Positions 1 through 6,934 are shown, counted from the stretch's first letter. The stretch: 7,551 nucleotides of DNA from an uncultured Lachnospiraceae bacterium (GCA_910585065.1 CAJUCG010000171.1:1-7551); one strand, 5' to 3'. The notes: generated by a model from the letters alone, not told the origin. A program made the numbers and translations.

Positions 1-53
1 TTCGGCATATCATCAATATATCTATTTGTACGTTCAATAATGCAATCTAACAT
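1..53 (-). CDS. Start of a gene running off the left edge, possibly Eco57I-like DNA methyltransferase
   Basis: Only 17 codons and two bases are inside the window. The reading frame begins at ATG 53-51 and reads MLDCIIERTNRYIDDMP before leaving the window. An AGAAGG ribosome binding site lies 6 bases before the ATG (minus-strand 65-60), which makes this a credible real start. The N-terminus resembles, from memory, that of large Eco57I-type restriction-modification methylases in gut Clostridia, where a start of the type 'IIERTN.YI..MP' precedes a GQFFT-like segment. That segment is not in the window, so the family is a guess; the existence of a gene start is better supported than its identity. 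Confidence 0.45.
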   Translation of the reverse strand, partial: MLDCIIERTNRYIDDMP

Positions 54-80
54 CCTTTACCTTCTTTTCAACTAATCAAA

Positions 81-278
81 TCAATGTTCCGTATCAATAC
101 TGGTATTATGTATGTGCTTAGAATGATATAACCCCCTTTTCCTTTTAGCCCTATAAAATCTGTCTCTTGATAATTTCTTTAGTTCCTGCTCATAGCTATG
201 AACATACCTATATATTTCAGGGAAGATATCAATTCGCTACTTGCCACTACCCCAATCAACAAATATGAAAATTGTCAT
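81..278 (-). pseudogene. Possible decayed small gene, interrupted by one TAG
   Basis: Immediately after the lipoprotein gene, ATG 278-276 overlaps its TGA stop as ATGA. The frame reads MTIFIFVDWGSGK, meets TAG at 239-237, and then stays open for another 51 codons to a TGA at 83-81. The second part is strongly charged (for example DIFPEIYRYVHSYEQELKK, then an RAKRKRG basic patch) and has the composition of a helical protein, but has no start codon of its own. It could be a gene killed by one nonsense mutation, a remnant left by an insertion or deletion, or chance open frame in A+T-rich DNA. I do not recognise the family. No other gene is visible between 54 and 274. Confidence 0.25.
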
Positions 279-1030
279 TTAGTTGTAGTTACTTCAGTTG
301 CAAAAATCTTGCTGCATAATTCAAAATATTCATCATAAGATATTTCCGTTCCATTCAATGTATATTTTTCTTTGCCCTCCACATTATCTTCATCAACAAG
401 TTCTTCATAAAAATTCATTTCTGCAACTAAATTATCTGCTCCTTCAAATTTTTCCATATGGTATGCTTCATATCCTGTATGCATTCTGTTGCTGTGCATA
501 ATCCATGTGGAACCATTATAAACAACATAAGAAAGCACAAGCGCATTACCCTCTCCCACAACAAATTCATAGACCTTATTATCACGCGCATCAAGATATA
601 TGCCACCATAAGGTCCGCAAATAATCAGTTCATTTTCTCCATCATTGTCAAGATCGACTCTTTCACCAATGGAATAAGAATCCCATTCACCAGAATCCAT
701 ATCTAAATCGGTAATATAGAATGCCGATGTTGAATCCTCGGAACTGATTGCACTTATTGAACCGTTGACAAACAAATCTAATAATTCTTCTGTTGTCATT
801 TCTGTATCTATATTCTCACCCGTTTGTGTATTGGATTCTTCTACACCAATGGTTTTATCTTCTTCCGTTTCTAAATTTGTACTTTTATCTATCTGCATAC
901 CGCTTTCTTGCTGTCCTGCAGGAGATTCATCCATATTGACAACTTCATCTCCTACTTGTCCACAAGCAGTAACATTTAATGCTGTCAGAAAAGCACATAC
1001 CAATATTGCTATCTTTTTACATCTGTTCAT
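275..1030 (-). CDS. Small surface lipoprotein of unknown function with acidic repeat-like Ca-binding motif
   Basis: A 251-residue protein predicted to be exported and lipid-anchored on the outer face of the membrane. MNRCKK is followed by a hydrophobic stretch (about residues 8-20) and a lipobox VTAC with the modifiable cysteine at residue 23. Residues 25-80 are a low-complexity acidic, Ser/Thr/Asn-rich linker. The folded part starts near residue 80 and contains VDLDNDGENELII (125-137), a DxDxDG-type loop of the sort found in FG-GAP/dockerin-like Ca-binding repeats, followed by aromatic beta-strand-like sequence. The end (NGTEISYDEYFELCSKI) resembles the tail of many clostridial lipoproteins. 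The start is ATG 1030: GGAGGG at 1043-1038 lies 7 bases from it, while the in-frame GTG at 1036 would be one base from that site. It has its own promoter. No specific function can be assigned. Confidence 0.8.
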   Translation of the reverse strand: MNRCKKIAILVCAFLTALNVTACGQVGDEVVNMDESPAGQQESGMQIDKSTNLETEEDKTIGVEESNTQTGENIDTEMTTEELLDLFVNGSISAISSEDSTSAFYITDLDMDSGEWDSYSIGERVDLDNDGENELIICGPYGGIYLDARDNKVYEFVVGEGNALVLSYVVYNGSTWIMHSNRMHTGYEAYHMEKFEGADNLVAEMNFYEELVDEDNVEGKEKYTLNGTEISYDEYFELCSKIFATEVTTTK

Positions 1031-1044
1031 ATACACACCCTCCT

Positions 1045-1073
1045 ATTATATAATTCGCTAATTACAATATCAA
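1045..1073 (-). promoter_or_regulatory. Sigma-A type promoter of the lipoprotein gene
   Basis: On the minus strand TTGATA (1073-1068) and TATAAT (1050-1045) are separated by exactly 17 bases, close to the housekeeping consensus (5/6 and 6/6). The predicted transcription start falls near 1039-1037, inside or just after the GGAGGG ribosome binding site and only about 8 bases from the ATG. Either the mRNA is nearly leaderless or the match is partly due to A+T-richness. Confidence 0.5.
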
Positions 1074-1147
1074 TCCATCTAATTCTATTTGCTGTGACAA
1101 GCACACAGAGGGTATTCAGTTTTGCTTTTCTTATCCCCTTTTCTCAT

Positions 1148-1747
1148 TTACCGCAACCGTCCTCCCTCGTACCGCACGCGCTTCTCCAGATTCTTTTCCA
1201 CCAGTTCAAGTCGCCGCTCCAGGCTTTCTTTTTCATCCGGCATTAAATCAATGGACAATTCAATGCTGGTCATCAATTCCTCATCTATCTTTCCGCGGAT
1301 TTCGCGCAGCACCAAAAGCTTTTCTTTTGGTTTTTCCGCATCTAAAAAACGCATAAGTTCCGGGCGCACCTGGTCTTCCTCAGGATTGCTCCAGGTAATT
1401 TTCTCTTCTTTTTCTGACAGAGATACCACCACGGTTTCATCCCGTCTAATTTCATGTACTTCAAGATCCTCTCCCCGCAGCATGGTAACTCCCTTTTCTT
1501 CCCCGCCCGGATTTACTTTTGTAAAACGGTATTCCACCGCAGAGTCCGGATATTTCTCTTTGTCCACCGGACTTAAAAATTCCTCCGCCGTGCGGACATA
1601 CCAGCGATAATTTCCGTAAAGTGCTTGGTAAACTACAAGTGGAGCCATGGTAGTAGCATCGTAGGCCGTGCCGATTACCTGATATAAATTTCCCTTAAAA
1701 TGCCGATAAAACTCCCCTGCCAAAGGCAGATTCCTTGTCACATCCAT
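1148..1747 (-). CDS. DUF1653 domain protein
   Basis: A 199-residue soluble protein. Residues about 11-66 form a DUF1653 domain, recognisable by the order GEFYRHFKGNLYQVIGTA, LVVYQALYGNYRWYVR and EEFLSPV; this small beta-rich domain is widespread in bacteria and its function is not established. A charged middle segment follows (about 70-127). The C-terminal helical region (128-199; RPELMRFLDAEKP onward, ending RYEGGRLR) matches, as I recall, the long form common in Lachnospiraceae, so the protein looks full length. ATG 1747 has a G-rich site GGGG about 7 bases upstream. It follows the membrane-protein gene by 45 bases with no terminator and is likely the last gene of the nrdD-nrdG transcript. 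No clear terminator follows the TAA. Confidence 0.8.
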   Translation of the reverse strand: MDVTRNLPLAGEFYRHFKGNLYQVIGTAYDATTMAPLVVYQALYGNYRWYVRTAEEFLSPVDKEKYPDSAVEYRFTKVNPGGEEKGVTMLRGEDLEVHEIRRDETVVVSLSEKEEKITWSNPEEDQVRPELMRFLDAEKPKEKLLVLREIRGKIDEELMTSIELSIDLMPDEKESLERRLELVEKNLEKRVRYEGGRLR

Positions 1748-1792
1748 AATCTTTCCCCGCCTTCCTGCCGCAGCTAAATTTCTAATACTTGT

Positions 1793-2770
1793 TTATTGTT
1801 TCTGGTGTTTTCGCGCCTTCTCCTGCTTGCGCCGATACTCCATAAAATACCTTGCGACTTCCTGCGTCACTAATCTGGCGCGCACCATCAATGCCAGATC
1901 ATCAAAATATTCCTGATCTTCCCCCTCCTCGTCCGCCATCTGCTTTAGCATTCCGCTGATCTGCTGTTTATATTCTTCCGATGACAAGACCTGATCAAGC
2001 AAAAGAATTTTCATCTCGTAGGCTGATCGGTAATAACGGCTGTATCTTTCGTCCACAAGACCAGTAAACACTATGGGAACTTGAAGTACCTGGCGCGCAT
2101 TTTTCATTGAGGTGTTGGTAATACAAATGCCCGGTTCCAACATATAGAGATTCTTTGTATAGTAATGTCTAGCTCCTGCCATCCGCTCCTTGTACACGGG
2201 AAGAAACTCCTGATACATCGCATTTACCACGGAAGGCTGGCGCATCTGCTCATATTCAGTAAGTGGATTTACTTCCACATTTTGCTGGTAGGTAATCTTT
2301 GTTACCTGCGAAAGCGGAACAGCCAGGTTGCGCGGTTTATTTTCTAAGATCAAAAAATTAAGATAACCTTTTGCCTTCCACATATATGCGGGGGACTGCT
2401 TTACCCCTTCTTTTTTATAAGCATCAATCATTACCTGTACATGGGATGTAGTAACGCGATAAGCAATCAAAAGCTGCTTTATATCTTCCTCGGTTATCTC
2501 TGCAATATCTGAAAATTCCTTGTTCTCGATCGCCTTTTTCTTTTCTTTTGCTGTCTTTTCTGCAATCATTTCCTTCTCGCCAAAGCGCACGGACTGTAAC
2601 AGCACAATATCCATAATAATCGCAAAGACTGCGATCAGTCCCCAGATCACACTTCCCTTTGTGGCTAAAATAATTCCCACAATAAAAAGAAGAAAGAGCA
2701 AAATGACAGAAATTAAAATTCTTTTTGTCTTTGCATTCCCATAGCGCAATGCATTCCAATATTTTCTCAT
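1793..2770 (-). CDS. Uncharacterised membrane protein with two N-terminal helices and a large cytosolic domain
   Basis: A 325-residue protein. A basic start (MRKYWNALRYGNAKTKR) precedes two adjacent transmembrane helices at about 19-36 and 41-59, forming a tight hairpin. A charged, lysine-rich helix follows (about 64-90), then a long soluble domain. Flanking charges suggest that both ends face the cytosol. The soluble part contains alternating helices and strands (for example AVPLSQVTKITYQ at 150-162, GICITNTSMKNARQV at 214-228) and ends in a very basic, probably helical tail (RRKQEKARKHQKQ). I recognise no catalytic motif. The start ATG 2770 has GGGGAG 6 bases upstream. It lies 49 bases after nrdG and 45 before the DUF1653 gene, so it is probably in the same transcript. 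Function unknown; a scaffold or envelope-stress role is only speculation. Confidence 0.75.
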   Translation of the reverse strand: MRKYWNALRYGNAKTKRILISVILLFLLFIVGIILATKGSVIWGLIAVFAIIMDIVLLQSVRFGEKEMIAEKTAKEKKKAIENKEFSDIAEITEEDIKQLLIAYRVTTSHVQVMIDAYKKEGVKQSPAYMWKAKGYLNFLILENKPRNLAVPLSQVTKITYQQNVEVNPLTEYEQMRQPSVVNAMYQEFLPVYKERMAGARHYYTKNLYMLEPGICITNTSMKNARQVLQVPIVFTGLVDERYSRYYRSAYEMKILLLDQVLSSEEYKQQISGMLKQMADEEGEDQEYFDDLALMVRARLVTQEVARYFMEYRRKQEKARKHQKQ

Positions 2771-2819
2771 GCCATTCTCCCCTTTCTCTATTTTTATGCG
2801 TTGCCAGAATTCCCCGCGC

Positions 2820-3350
2820 TTATATTACAGGAGGTTCCCACAAAATAATTTTTCCCTCCCTAAGTGATTCCTGTACCATAATGGTGCGCTGATTTGACGA
2901 GCCCTTAAAGCGCAGATTGACATTGTGCAAAGCCTCCACAAATTGCCCATCCACTAAGACATCAATATAGGAGAGAAATTCTTTTGTCTCCTTCCATTCC
3001 ACACACATCCGATCACAGATATCTTCGTCAAAAAGATAACCAGTAAAGCACCAGATATCTTTTTTTGGATACTTTTCCCTTATACAGCGCAAAAATGGCA
3101 GGAGTCCTTTTTGATTTTCATGTTCGAACGGCTCGCCCCCTAAGAGCGAAAGCCCTCGCACATAATCCGGCGAGAGATAGGAAAGCACTTGTTTTACTGT
3201 CTCCCTTGTAAAAAGTTTTCCATAAGAAAAATCCCATGCCTCACGGTTAAAACAGCCCGGACAGGCGCGCGTGCAGCCGCTGACAAAGACGGAGACACGC
3301 ACGCCCGGACCGTTCGCAATATCGTACTGTTTGATATCCGCATAATTCAT
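2820..3350 (-). CDS. nrdG: Anaerobic ribonucleotide reductase activating protein (radical SAM)
   Basis: A 176-residue cytosolic activase. It binds a [4Fe-4S] cluster, cleaves S-adenosylmethionine, and uses the 5'-deoxyadenosyl radical to create the glycyl radical on NrdD. The cluster motif CTRACPGC is at 26-33 (C26, C30, C33; CxxxCxxC spacing), with NGPGVRVSVFVSGC just before it as is usual for NrdG. The SAM-contact motif LLGGEPFEH lies around 69-77. DVLVDGQF and the late RFKGSSNQR segment are also typical of the family. Length is within the normal range for NrdG. ATG 3350 has AGGAG 8 bases upstream. It follows nrdD by 101 bases without a terminator, the standard nrdDG order, and belongs to the nrdD transcript. 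Confidence 0.97.
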   Translation of the reverse strand: MNYADIKQYDIANGPGVRVSVFVSGCTRACPGCFNREAWDFSYGKLFTRETVKQVLSYLSPDYVRGLSLLGGEPFEHENQKGLLPFLRCIREKYPKKDIWCFTGYLFDEDICDRMCVEWKETKEFLSYIDVLVDGQFVEALHNVNLRFKGSSNQRTIMVQESLREGKIILWEPPVI

Positions 3351-3451
3351 CCCGTACTCTCCTTTTCCAAACTCAAAGTTTTATCTGCTTCGAAACACCG
3401 CAAACGGAAGCTTCTGGTTTAAAACAAATTTTGACTCGAATAGTTCCTATA

Positions 3452-5578
3452 TTAAATATGGAGGACGCGTGCATTTATCTCCTTTGTTTTGCCGACATTC
3501 CAGAAATTTTCACCGAGATACCCACAGGTGCGGCGTGTCACATTCATCTTTGCATGATCTTTGTTTCCACACTGCGGGCATTCCCACTCCAGATGGTCAT
3601 TGATCATAATCTCCCCATCAAACCCGCAAACATGACAGTAATCCGATTTTGTGTTAAACTCTGCGTACTGAATATTGTCGTAAATAAATTTTACAATTTC
3701 TTCCAGTGCCTCAAGATTATGGCGCATATTTGGGATCTCCACATACGAGATCGCGCCGCCTGAGGAAATTACCTGAAATTGGCTCTCAAACTGAAATTTT
3801 GAAAATGCATCAATCTTCTCACGCACATCCACATGGTAAGAATTCGTGTAATAGCCCTTATCCGTCACATCCTTAATCTCGCCAAACCGTTCTTTGTCAA
3901 TGCGTGCAAAACGGTAGCAGAGGGATTCGGCTGGTGTTCCATAAAGACCGAAGGCAATGCCCGTCTCTTCCTTCCAAGTATCCGTCGCCCTTTTTAACCG
4001 ATTCATCACGCGCAATGCAAAATCAAGTCCCTTGGGATTGGTATGGCTTACGCCGGTCATTAATTTCGTGACCTCGTACAGACCAATATAGCCAAGCGAG
4101 ATAGTCGAGTAACCGCCATGCAGCAATTTGTCGATTTTCTCGCCCTTCTTTAAGCGCGCAATTGCCCCGTATTGCCAGTGAATCGGACTCACATCGGAGA
4201 TCGTGCCCTCAAGTGCGCAGTGACGACACATTAATGCTTCAAAGCAGAGGGAGAGACGCTCCTCCATCAACTGCCAAAACTTCTCTTCATCCCCGTCCGC
4301 AATAATCCCGATCTGCGGCAGATTTAAGCTAACCACGCCCTGATTAAACCGTCCCTCGAACTGGTATTCTCCATTCTCATCCTTCCACGGCGTTAGAAAA
4401 CTGCGGCAGCCCATACAGCTAAAGACATTGCCTTCATAATTTTCGCGCATCTTCTTTGCGGAAATATAATCCGGATACAGGCGTTTTGCAGAGCATTTTA
4501 CGGCAAGGTGTGTAATGTAATCATACTTGCCGCCCTTTAAGCAATTATGTTCATCCAACACATAGATAAGTTTCGGAAATGCAGGTGTGATATATACGCC
4601 CTTTTCATTTTTAATTCCCTCTAGCCGCTGACGCAAGATCTCCTCAATAATCATTGCGTTCTCTTCAATATACTCGTCGTTCTTATCCAAATTTAAAAAC
4701 AGCGTCACAAACGGGGACTGCCCATTTGTTGTCATCAGTGTATTAATTTGGTACTGGATGGTCTGAACTCCGGATTTTAACTCATCCTGCACACGATCGG
4801 CAACCAGCTTTGCAATAATCTCGTCCGGGAGCGTCCCGCCAAATTCTTCCTCGTAGCGTTTTTGGTATTTTTTCTTTGTGATGCGCAGATATTTTCCCAG
4901 ATGCCGCACATCCACGGACTGCCCGCCATACTGACTGCTGGCAACTGCGGAGATGATCTGCGTCATTACTGTACAGGCGACCTGAAAGCTTTTTGGACTC
5001 TCGATCAGCTTGCCATTCATCACTGTGCCATTTTCAAACATATCTTTGATATTGATCAGGCAGCAGTTAAAAATTGACTGCAAAAAATAATCCGCATCAT
5101 GAAAATGCAGAACTCCCTCCTCATGTGCCTTGGAAATTTTTTCCGGCAAAAGCAGACGCTTTGTCAAATCTTTCGACACTTCCCCCGCAATCAAATCTCG
5201 CTGTGTTGAGGCAATGATCGCGTTCTTATTGGAATTTTCTTCCATTACATCTTTGTTATCATGGCGGATCAGGCTTAAAATAGAATCATCCGTTGTATTC
5301 GCTTTTCGCACAAGTTCCCTAGTGTAGCGGTAGAGGATATAGGTTTTTGCAAGAGTGTACTTGCCATCCTCCATCAGCTTTTCCTCGATGATATCCTGGA
5401 TCTCCTCTACCTGCATGGTTGGTTTATTAAGTGACTCGATCGCCCGCACAATCCCCTCGATTTTGCCCTCGGAGATCTTCTCCTTCATCTTTACTTCGTC
5501 ATTCGCTTTACGAACCGCTACAAGAATCTTATTCCTGTCATACTCAACAACACGCCCGTCCCGTTTGATTACTTCCAT
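3452..5578 (-). CDS. nrdD: Anaerobic ribonucleoside-triphosphate reductase, class III
   Basis: A 708-residue glycyl-radical enzyme that reduces ribonucleoside triphosphates to deoxy forms without oxygen. An N-terminal ATP-cone (about 1-90, starting VIKRDGRVVEYDRNKI) implies allosteric control by ATP/dATP. The barrel carries the two expected active-site cysteines: C172 in FNCCLIN (equivalent of E. coli C175) and C391 in CMGCRSF (equivalent of C384). Near the end, C648/C651 (CHVC) and C667/C670 (CPQC) form the zinc site, followed by RRTCGYLGENFW with the radical glycine predicted at G686. All key residues are intact and length is normal. ATG 5578 has AAAGGG about 10 bases upstream. Two NrdR-box-like sites at the promoter suggest repression when dATP is high. 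NrdG, encoded next, activates it. Confidence 0.98.
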   Translation of the reverse strand: MEVIKRDGRVVEYDRNKILVAVRKANDEVKMKEKISEGKIEGIVRAIESLNKPTMQVEEIQDIIEEKLMEDGKYTLAKTYILYRYTRELVRKANTTDDSILSLIRHDNKDVMEENSNKNAIIASTQRDLIAGEVSKDLTKRLLLPEKISKAHEEGVLHFHDADYFLQSIFNCCLINIKDMFENGTVMNGKLIESPKSFQVACTVMTQIISAVASSQYGGQSVDVRHLGKYLRITKKKYQKRYEEEFGGTLPDEIIAKLVADRVQDELKSGVQTIQYQINTLMTTNGQSPFVTLFLNLDKNDEYIEENAMIIEEILRQRLEGIKNEKGVYITPAFPKLIYVLDEHNCLKGGKYDYITHLAVKCSAKRLYPDYISAKKMRENYEGNVFSCMGCRSFLTPWKDENGEYQFEGRFNQGVVSLNLPQIGIIADGDEEKFWQLMEERLSLCFEALMCRHCALEGTISDVSPIHWQYGAIARLKKGEKIDKLLHGGYSTISLGYIGLYEVTKLMTGVSHTNPKGLDFALRVMNRLKRATDTWKEETGIAFGLYGTPAESLCYRFARIDKERFGEIKDVTDKGYYTNSYHVDVREKIDAFSKFQFESQFQVISSGGAISYVEIPNMRHNLEALEEIVKFIYDNIQYAEFNTKSDYCHVCGFDGEIMINDHLEWECPQCGNKDHAKMNVTRRTCGYLGENFWNVGKTKEINARVLHI

Positions 5579-5655
5579 ATGTACTGCACCCTTTCTATCT
5601 TGCTTTATATGTATGGGAAGAATATGCAGTCAAAATAGTGATAATCCTCCCAATA

Positions 5656-5687
5656 GAACCGCCAGATATAAAAATATCGGGCGGTTC
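5656..5687 (-). promoter_or_regulatory. Hairpin in the nrdD leader, proximal
   Basis: An 8-base perfect arm (GAACCGCC at 5656-5663 with GGCGGTTC at 5680-5687), then one mismatch, then four more pairs (5665-5668 with 5675-5678) around a 6-base A/T loop. It sits about 80-110 bases before the nrdD ATG. Neither strand has a T-run after the stem, so it is not an ordinary terminator; an mRNA-stability or translation-control element in the 5' untranslated leader is more likely. Confidence 0.5.
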
Positions 5688-5697
5688 ATAACATAAG

Positions 5698-5713
5698 GCG
5701 GCAAAAATGCCGC
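5698..5713 (-). promoter_or_regulatory. Hairpin in the nrdD leader, distal
   Basis: A perfect 6-base inverted repeat (GCGGCA at 5698-5703, TGCCGC at 5708-5713) with a 4-base A/T loop, 10 bases from the second leader hairpin. It would be transcribed as part of the nrdD leader. No T-run follows it on the minus strand. Confidence 0.45.
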
Positions 5714-5746
5714 TTCTCATAGCATAGCATAAAAAAAGGAATTTGT

Positions 5747-5762
5747 CCACTGTATCTTGTGA
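5747..5762. promoter_or_regulatory. NrdR box, downstream copy overlapping the -10
   Basis: CCACTGTATCTTGTGA matches 12 of 16 positions of the NrdR consensus acaCwAtATaTwGtgt. It covers the proposed -10 of the nrdD promoter, where a bound NrdR repressor would block RNA polymerase. Weaker of the two copies (the core A at position 6 is replaced by G). Confidence 0.5.
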
Positions 5763-5782
5763 TACTTTGTGTACTTTGTCAA
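5754..5782 (-). promoter_or_regulatory. Probable nrdD promoter
   Basis: On the minus strand a perfect TTGACA (-35, 5782-5777) is followed after 17 bases by CAAGAT (-10, 5759-5754), a poor -10. The start of transcription would be near 5747, giving a leader of about 170 bases before nrdD. The perfect -35, correct spacing and flanking NrdR-like boxes support it; the weak -10 lowers confidence. Confidence 0.5.
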
Positions 5783-5788
5783 TTTTCA

Positions 5789-5804
5789 CCACTATATGTA
5801 GTAT
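5789..5804. promoter_or_regulatory. NrdR box, upstream copy
   Basis: Read on the minus strand, ATACTACATATAGTGG matches 13 of 16 consensus positions of the NrdR box, including every strongly conserved core position. It lies 6 bases upstream of the -35 hexamer. NrdR is the ATP/dATP-sensing repressor of ribonucleotide reductase operons and binds pairs of such boxes; its gene is not in this window. Confidence 0.65.
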
Positions 5805-5855
5805 TTTTTCAACCAGTGTCAGAGCCGTATTTTGCGGGATTTCTGGTCTTTTTAA

Positions 5856-6203
5856 CTAATTTTTGTACTGGTCGTATTTCTCCTCGTCAAGCCCCATCTG
5901 AATCAGTGTAAAAATTTCTTCCGGCACGCTCTCCCCCTCTTTTTCGACAGCGGAGTAGTCCTGAATCAATTTGTAGAGATTTCGAATCCGGTAATCGAGA
6001 TCTCCCTGTTCTTTTGGCATCGCAGCTTCCACTAAAGCCTTTATTTCCGAAAGATTCATGGTTTCCGGAGTTATCGGGCATTTTAAAAGTCTTGCCGCAA
6101 GCCCGCACGCATAGGCACATTCATAATCTGAGAGCATGGCGCACAAAAAATCCTCAAATGAGATCTTTTGTTCCACTCCCTGTTTTGCACAAAATGGTAT
6201 CAC
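5856..6203 (-). CDS. Hypothetical 115-residue protein co-transcribed with ung
   Basis: A small acidic, soluble and probably all-helical protein with no signal peptide or membrane segment. It has five cysteines in the first 42 residues (5, 21, 29, 33, 42), which do not form a recognisable metal-binding pattern. I do not recognise the family. The GTG start at 6203 lies only 6 bases after the ung stop and lacks a clear ribosome binding site, so translation is probably coupled to ung. A second GTG 10 codons in (VEQKISFEDFL) or the ATG at residue 23 are alternatives. The frame ends at TAG 5858-5856, and the nrdD promoter region begins about 50 bases later. Tight spacing to ung is the main reason to accept it as real. 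Confidence 0.7.
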   Translation of the reverse strand: MIPFCAKQGVEQKISFEDFLCAMLSDYECAYACGLAARLLKCPITPETMNLSEIKALVEAAMPKEQGDLDYRIRNLYKLIQDYSAVEKEGESVPEEIFTLIQMGLDEEKYDQYKN

Positions 6204-6209
6204 GATAGA

Positions 6210-6884
6210 TCACACATCTTCAATCTGCCAATCGATCGGCTCCTGCCCATTCTCCTTCAAAAATGCATTTGCCTGACTGAAATGTTTGCAGCCGAAAAAT
6301 CCCCGGTATGCGGAGAGAGGACTTGGGTGCGGAGCCTTTAGGATCAGGTGCTTCGGATTTTTCAACATCGGGATCTTGCTCTGTGCCGGTTTTCCCCAGA
6401 GCATATAGACAATTGGGCGATCCTGTGCATTCACTGCCTGAATAATCGCATCTGTAAATTTTTCCCATCCATGCCCCTGGTGGGAATTTGGCTGGTGTGC
6501 GCGCACAGTCAGCACAGTATTAAGCAAAAGTACCCCTTGTTCGGCCCATTTTTTCAGATACCCGTTATTTGGGATCTGACATCCTAAGTCATCATGCAGT
6601 TCCTGATAAATATTCTGTAGGGATGGCGGAGTGTCCGTTTTCGGCAGCACAGAAAAACTTAGACCATGCGCCTGATGCTCCCCGTGATACGGATCCTGTC
6701 CAAGAATCATCACCTTTACTTCACTGAGCGGCGTTAAATGCATCGCATTGAAAATATCGTCCGCAGGCGGATAGATCACCGCCTTATTGTACTCGTCCTT
6801 CACAAACTCAAATAAATCCTTGTAGTATGGCTTGCTAAATTCCGGCGCAAGTGCCTCCTGCCATTCATCAGATAACATTGCCAA
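6210..6884 (-). CDS. ung: Uracil-DNA glycosylase, family 1
   Basis: A 224-residue cytosolic base-excision repair enzyme that removes uracil (from cytosine deamination or dUMP incorporation) from DNA. The water-activating loop GQDPYHG is at 62-68 with catalytic D64 and Y66; F77 in GLSFSV stacks on uracil; N122 in LLLNTVLTV recognises the base; HPSPLSAYRGFFG (186-198) carries catalytic H186 and the leucine intercalation loop. These positions fall almost on E. coli numbering, so the protein is complete. The start is TTG 6884: GAAAGGGG (6900-6893) lies 8 bases upstream of it, while the in-frame ATG at 6878 would be 14 bases away. A structured segment and terminator-like hairpin precede it; an unknown gene follows after 6 bases. 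Confidence 0.97.
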   Translation of the reverse strand: MAMLSDEWQEALAPEFSKPYYKDLFEFVKDEYNKAVIYPPADDIFNAMHLTPLSEVKVMILGQDPYHGEHQAHGLSFSVLPKTDTPPSLQNIYQELHDDLGCQIPNNGYLKKWAEQGVLLLNTVLTVRAHQPNSHQGHGWEKFTDAIIQAVNAQDRPIVYMLWGKPAQSKIPMLKNPKHLILKAPHPSPLSAYRGFFGCKHFSQANAFLKENGQEPIDWQIEDV

Positions 6885-6934
6885 AATAATCGCCCCTTTC
6901 CTGATTTAAGTTTTGTCAAAGCCCCCTGTAAAAC

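Noticed and set aside
1092..1108. 5-bp inverted repeat CTGTG/CACAG after the DUF1653 gene, considered as the operon terminator
   Set aside because: The stem is too short and no T-run follows on the minus strand.
1122..1610. A 162-codon open frame on the plus strand, rich in Ser/Arg/Phe
   Set aside because: It lies fully antisense to the DUF1653 gene and its composition is the usual shadow of a charged, lysine/glutamate-rich protein on the other strand. The DUF1653 motifs decide for the minus strand.
3387..3411. Imperfect inverted repeat in the nrdD-nrdG gap, considered as a terminator
   Set aside because: Only five outer pairs, no T-run after it, and nrdG is expected to be co-transcribed with nrdD.
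5763..5779. Tandem direct repeat TACTTTGT, two copies 9 bases apart, considered as a third NrdR box
   Set aside because: It matches the NrdR consensus poorly and lies in the spacer between -35 and -10; a chance repeat is more likely.
5595..5792. A 65-codon minus-strand frame covering the nrdD leader and promoter region
   Set aside because: It starts within the promoter region, has no ribosome binding site, and runs through both hairpins; the NrdR boxes and promoter explain the sequence better.
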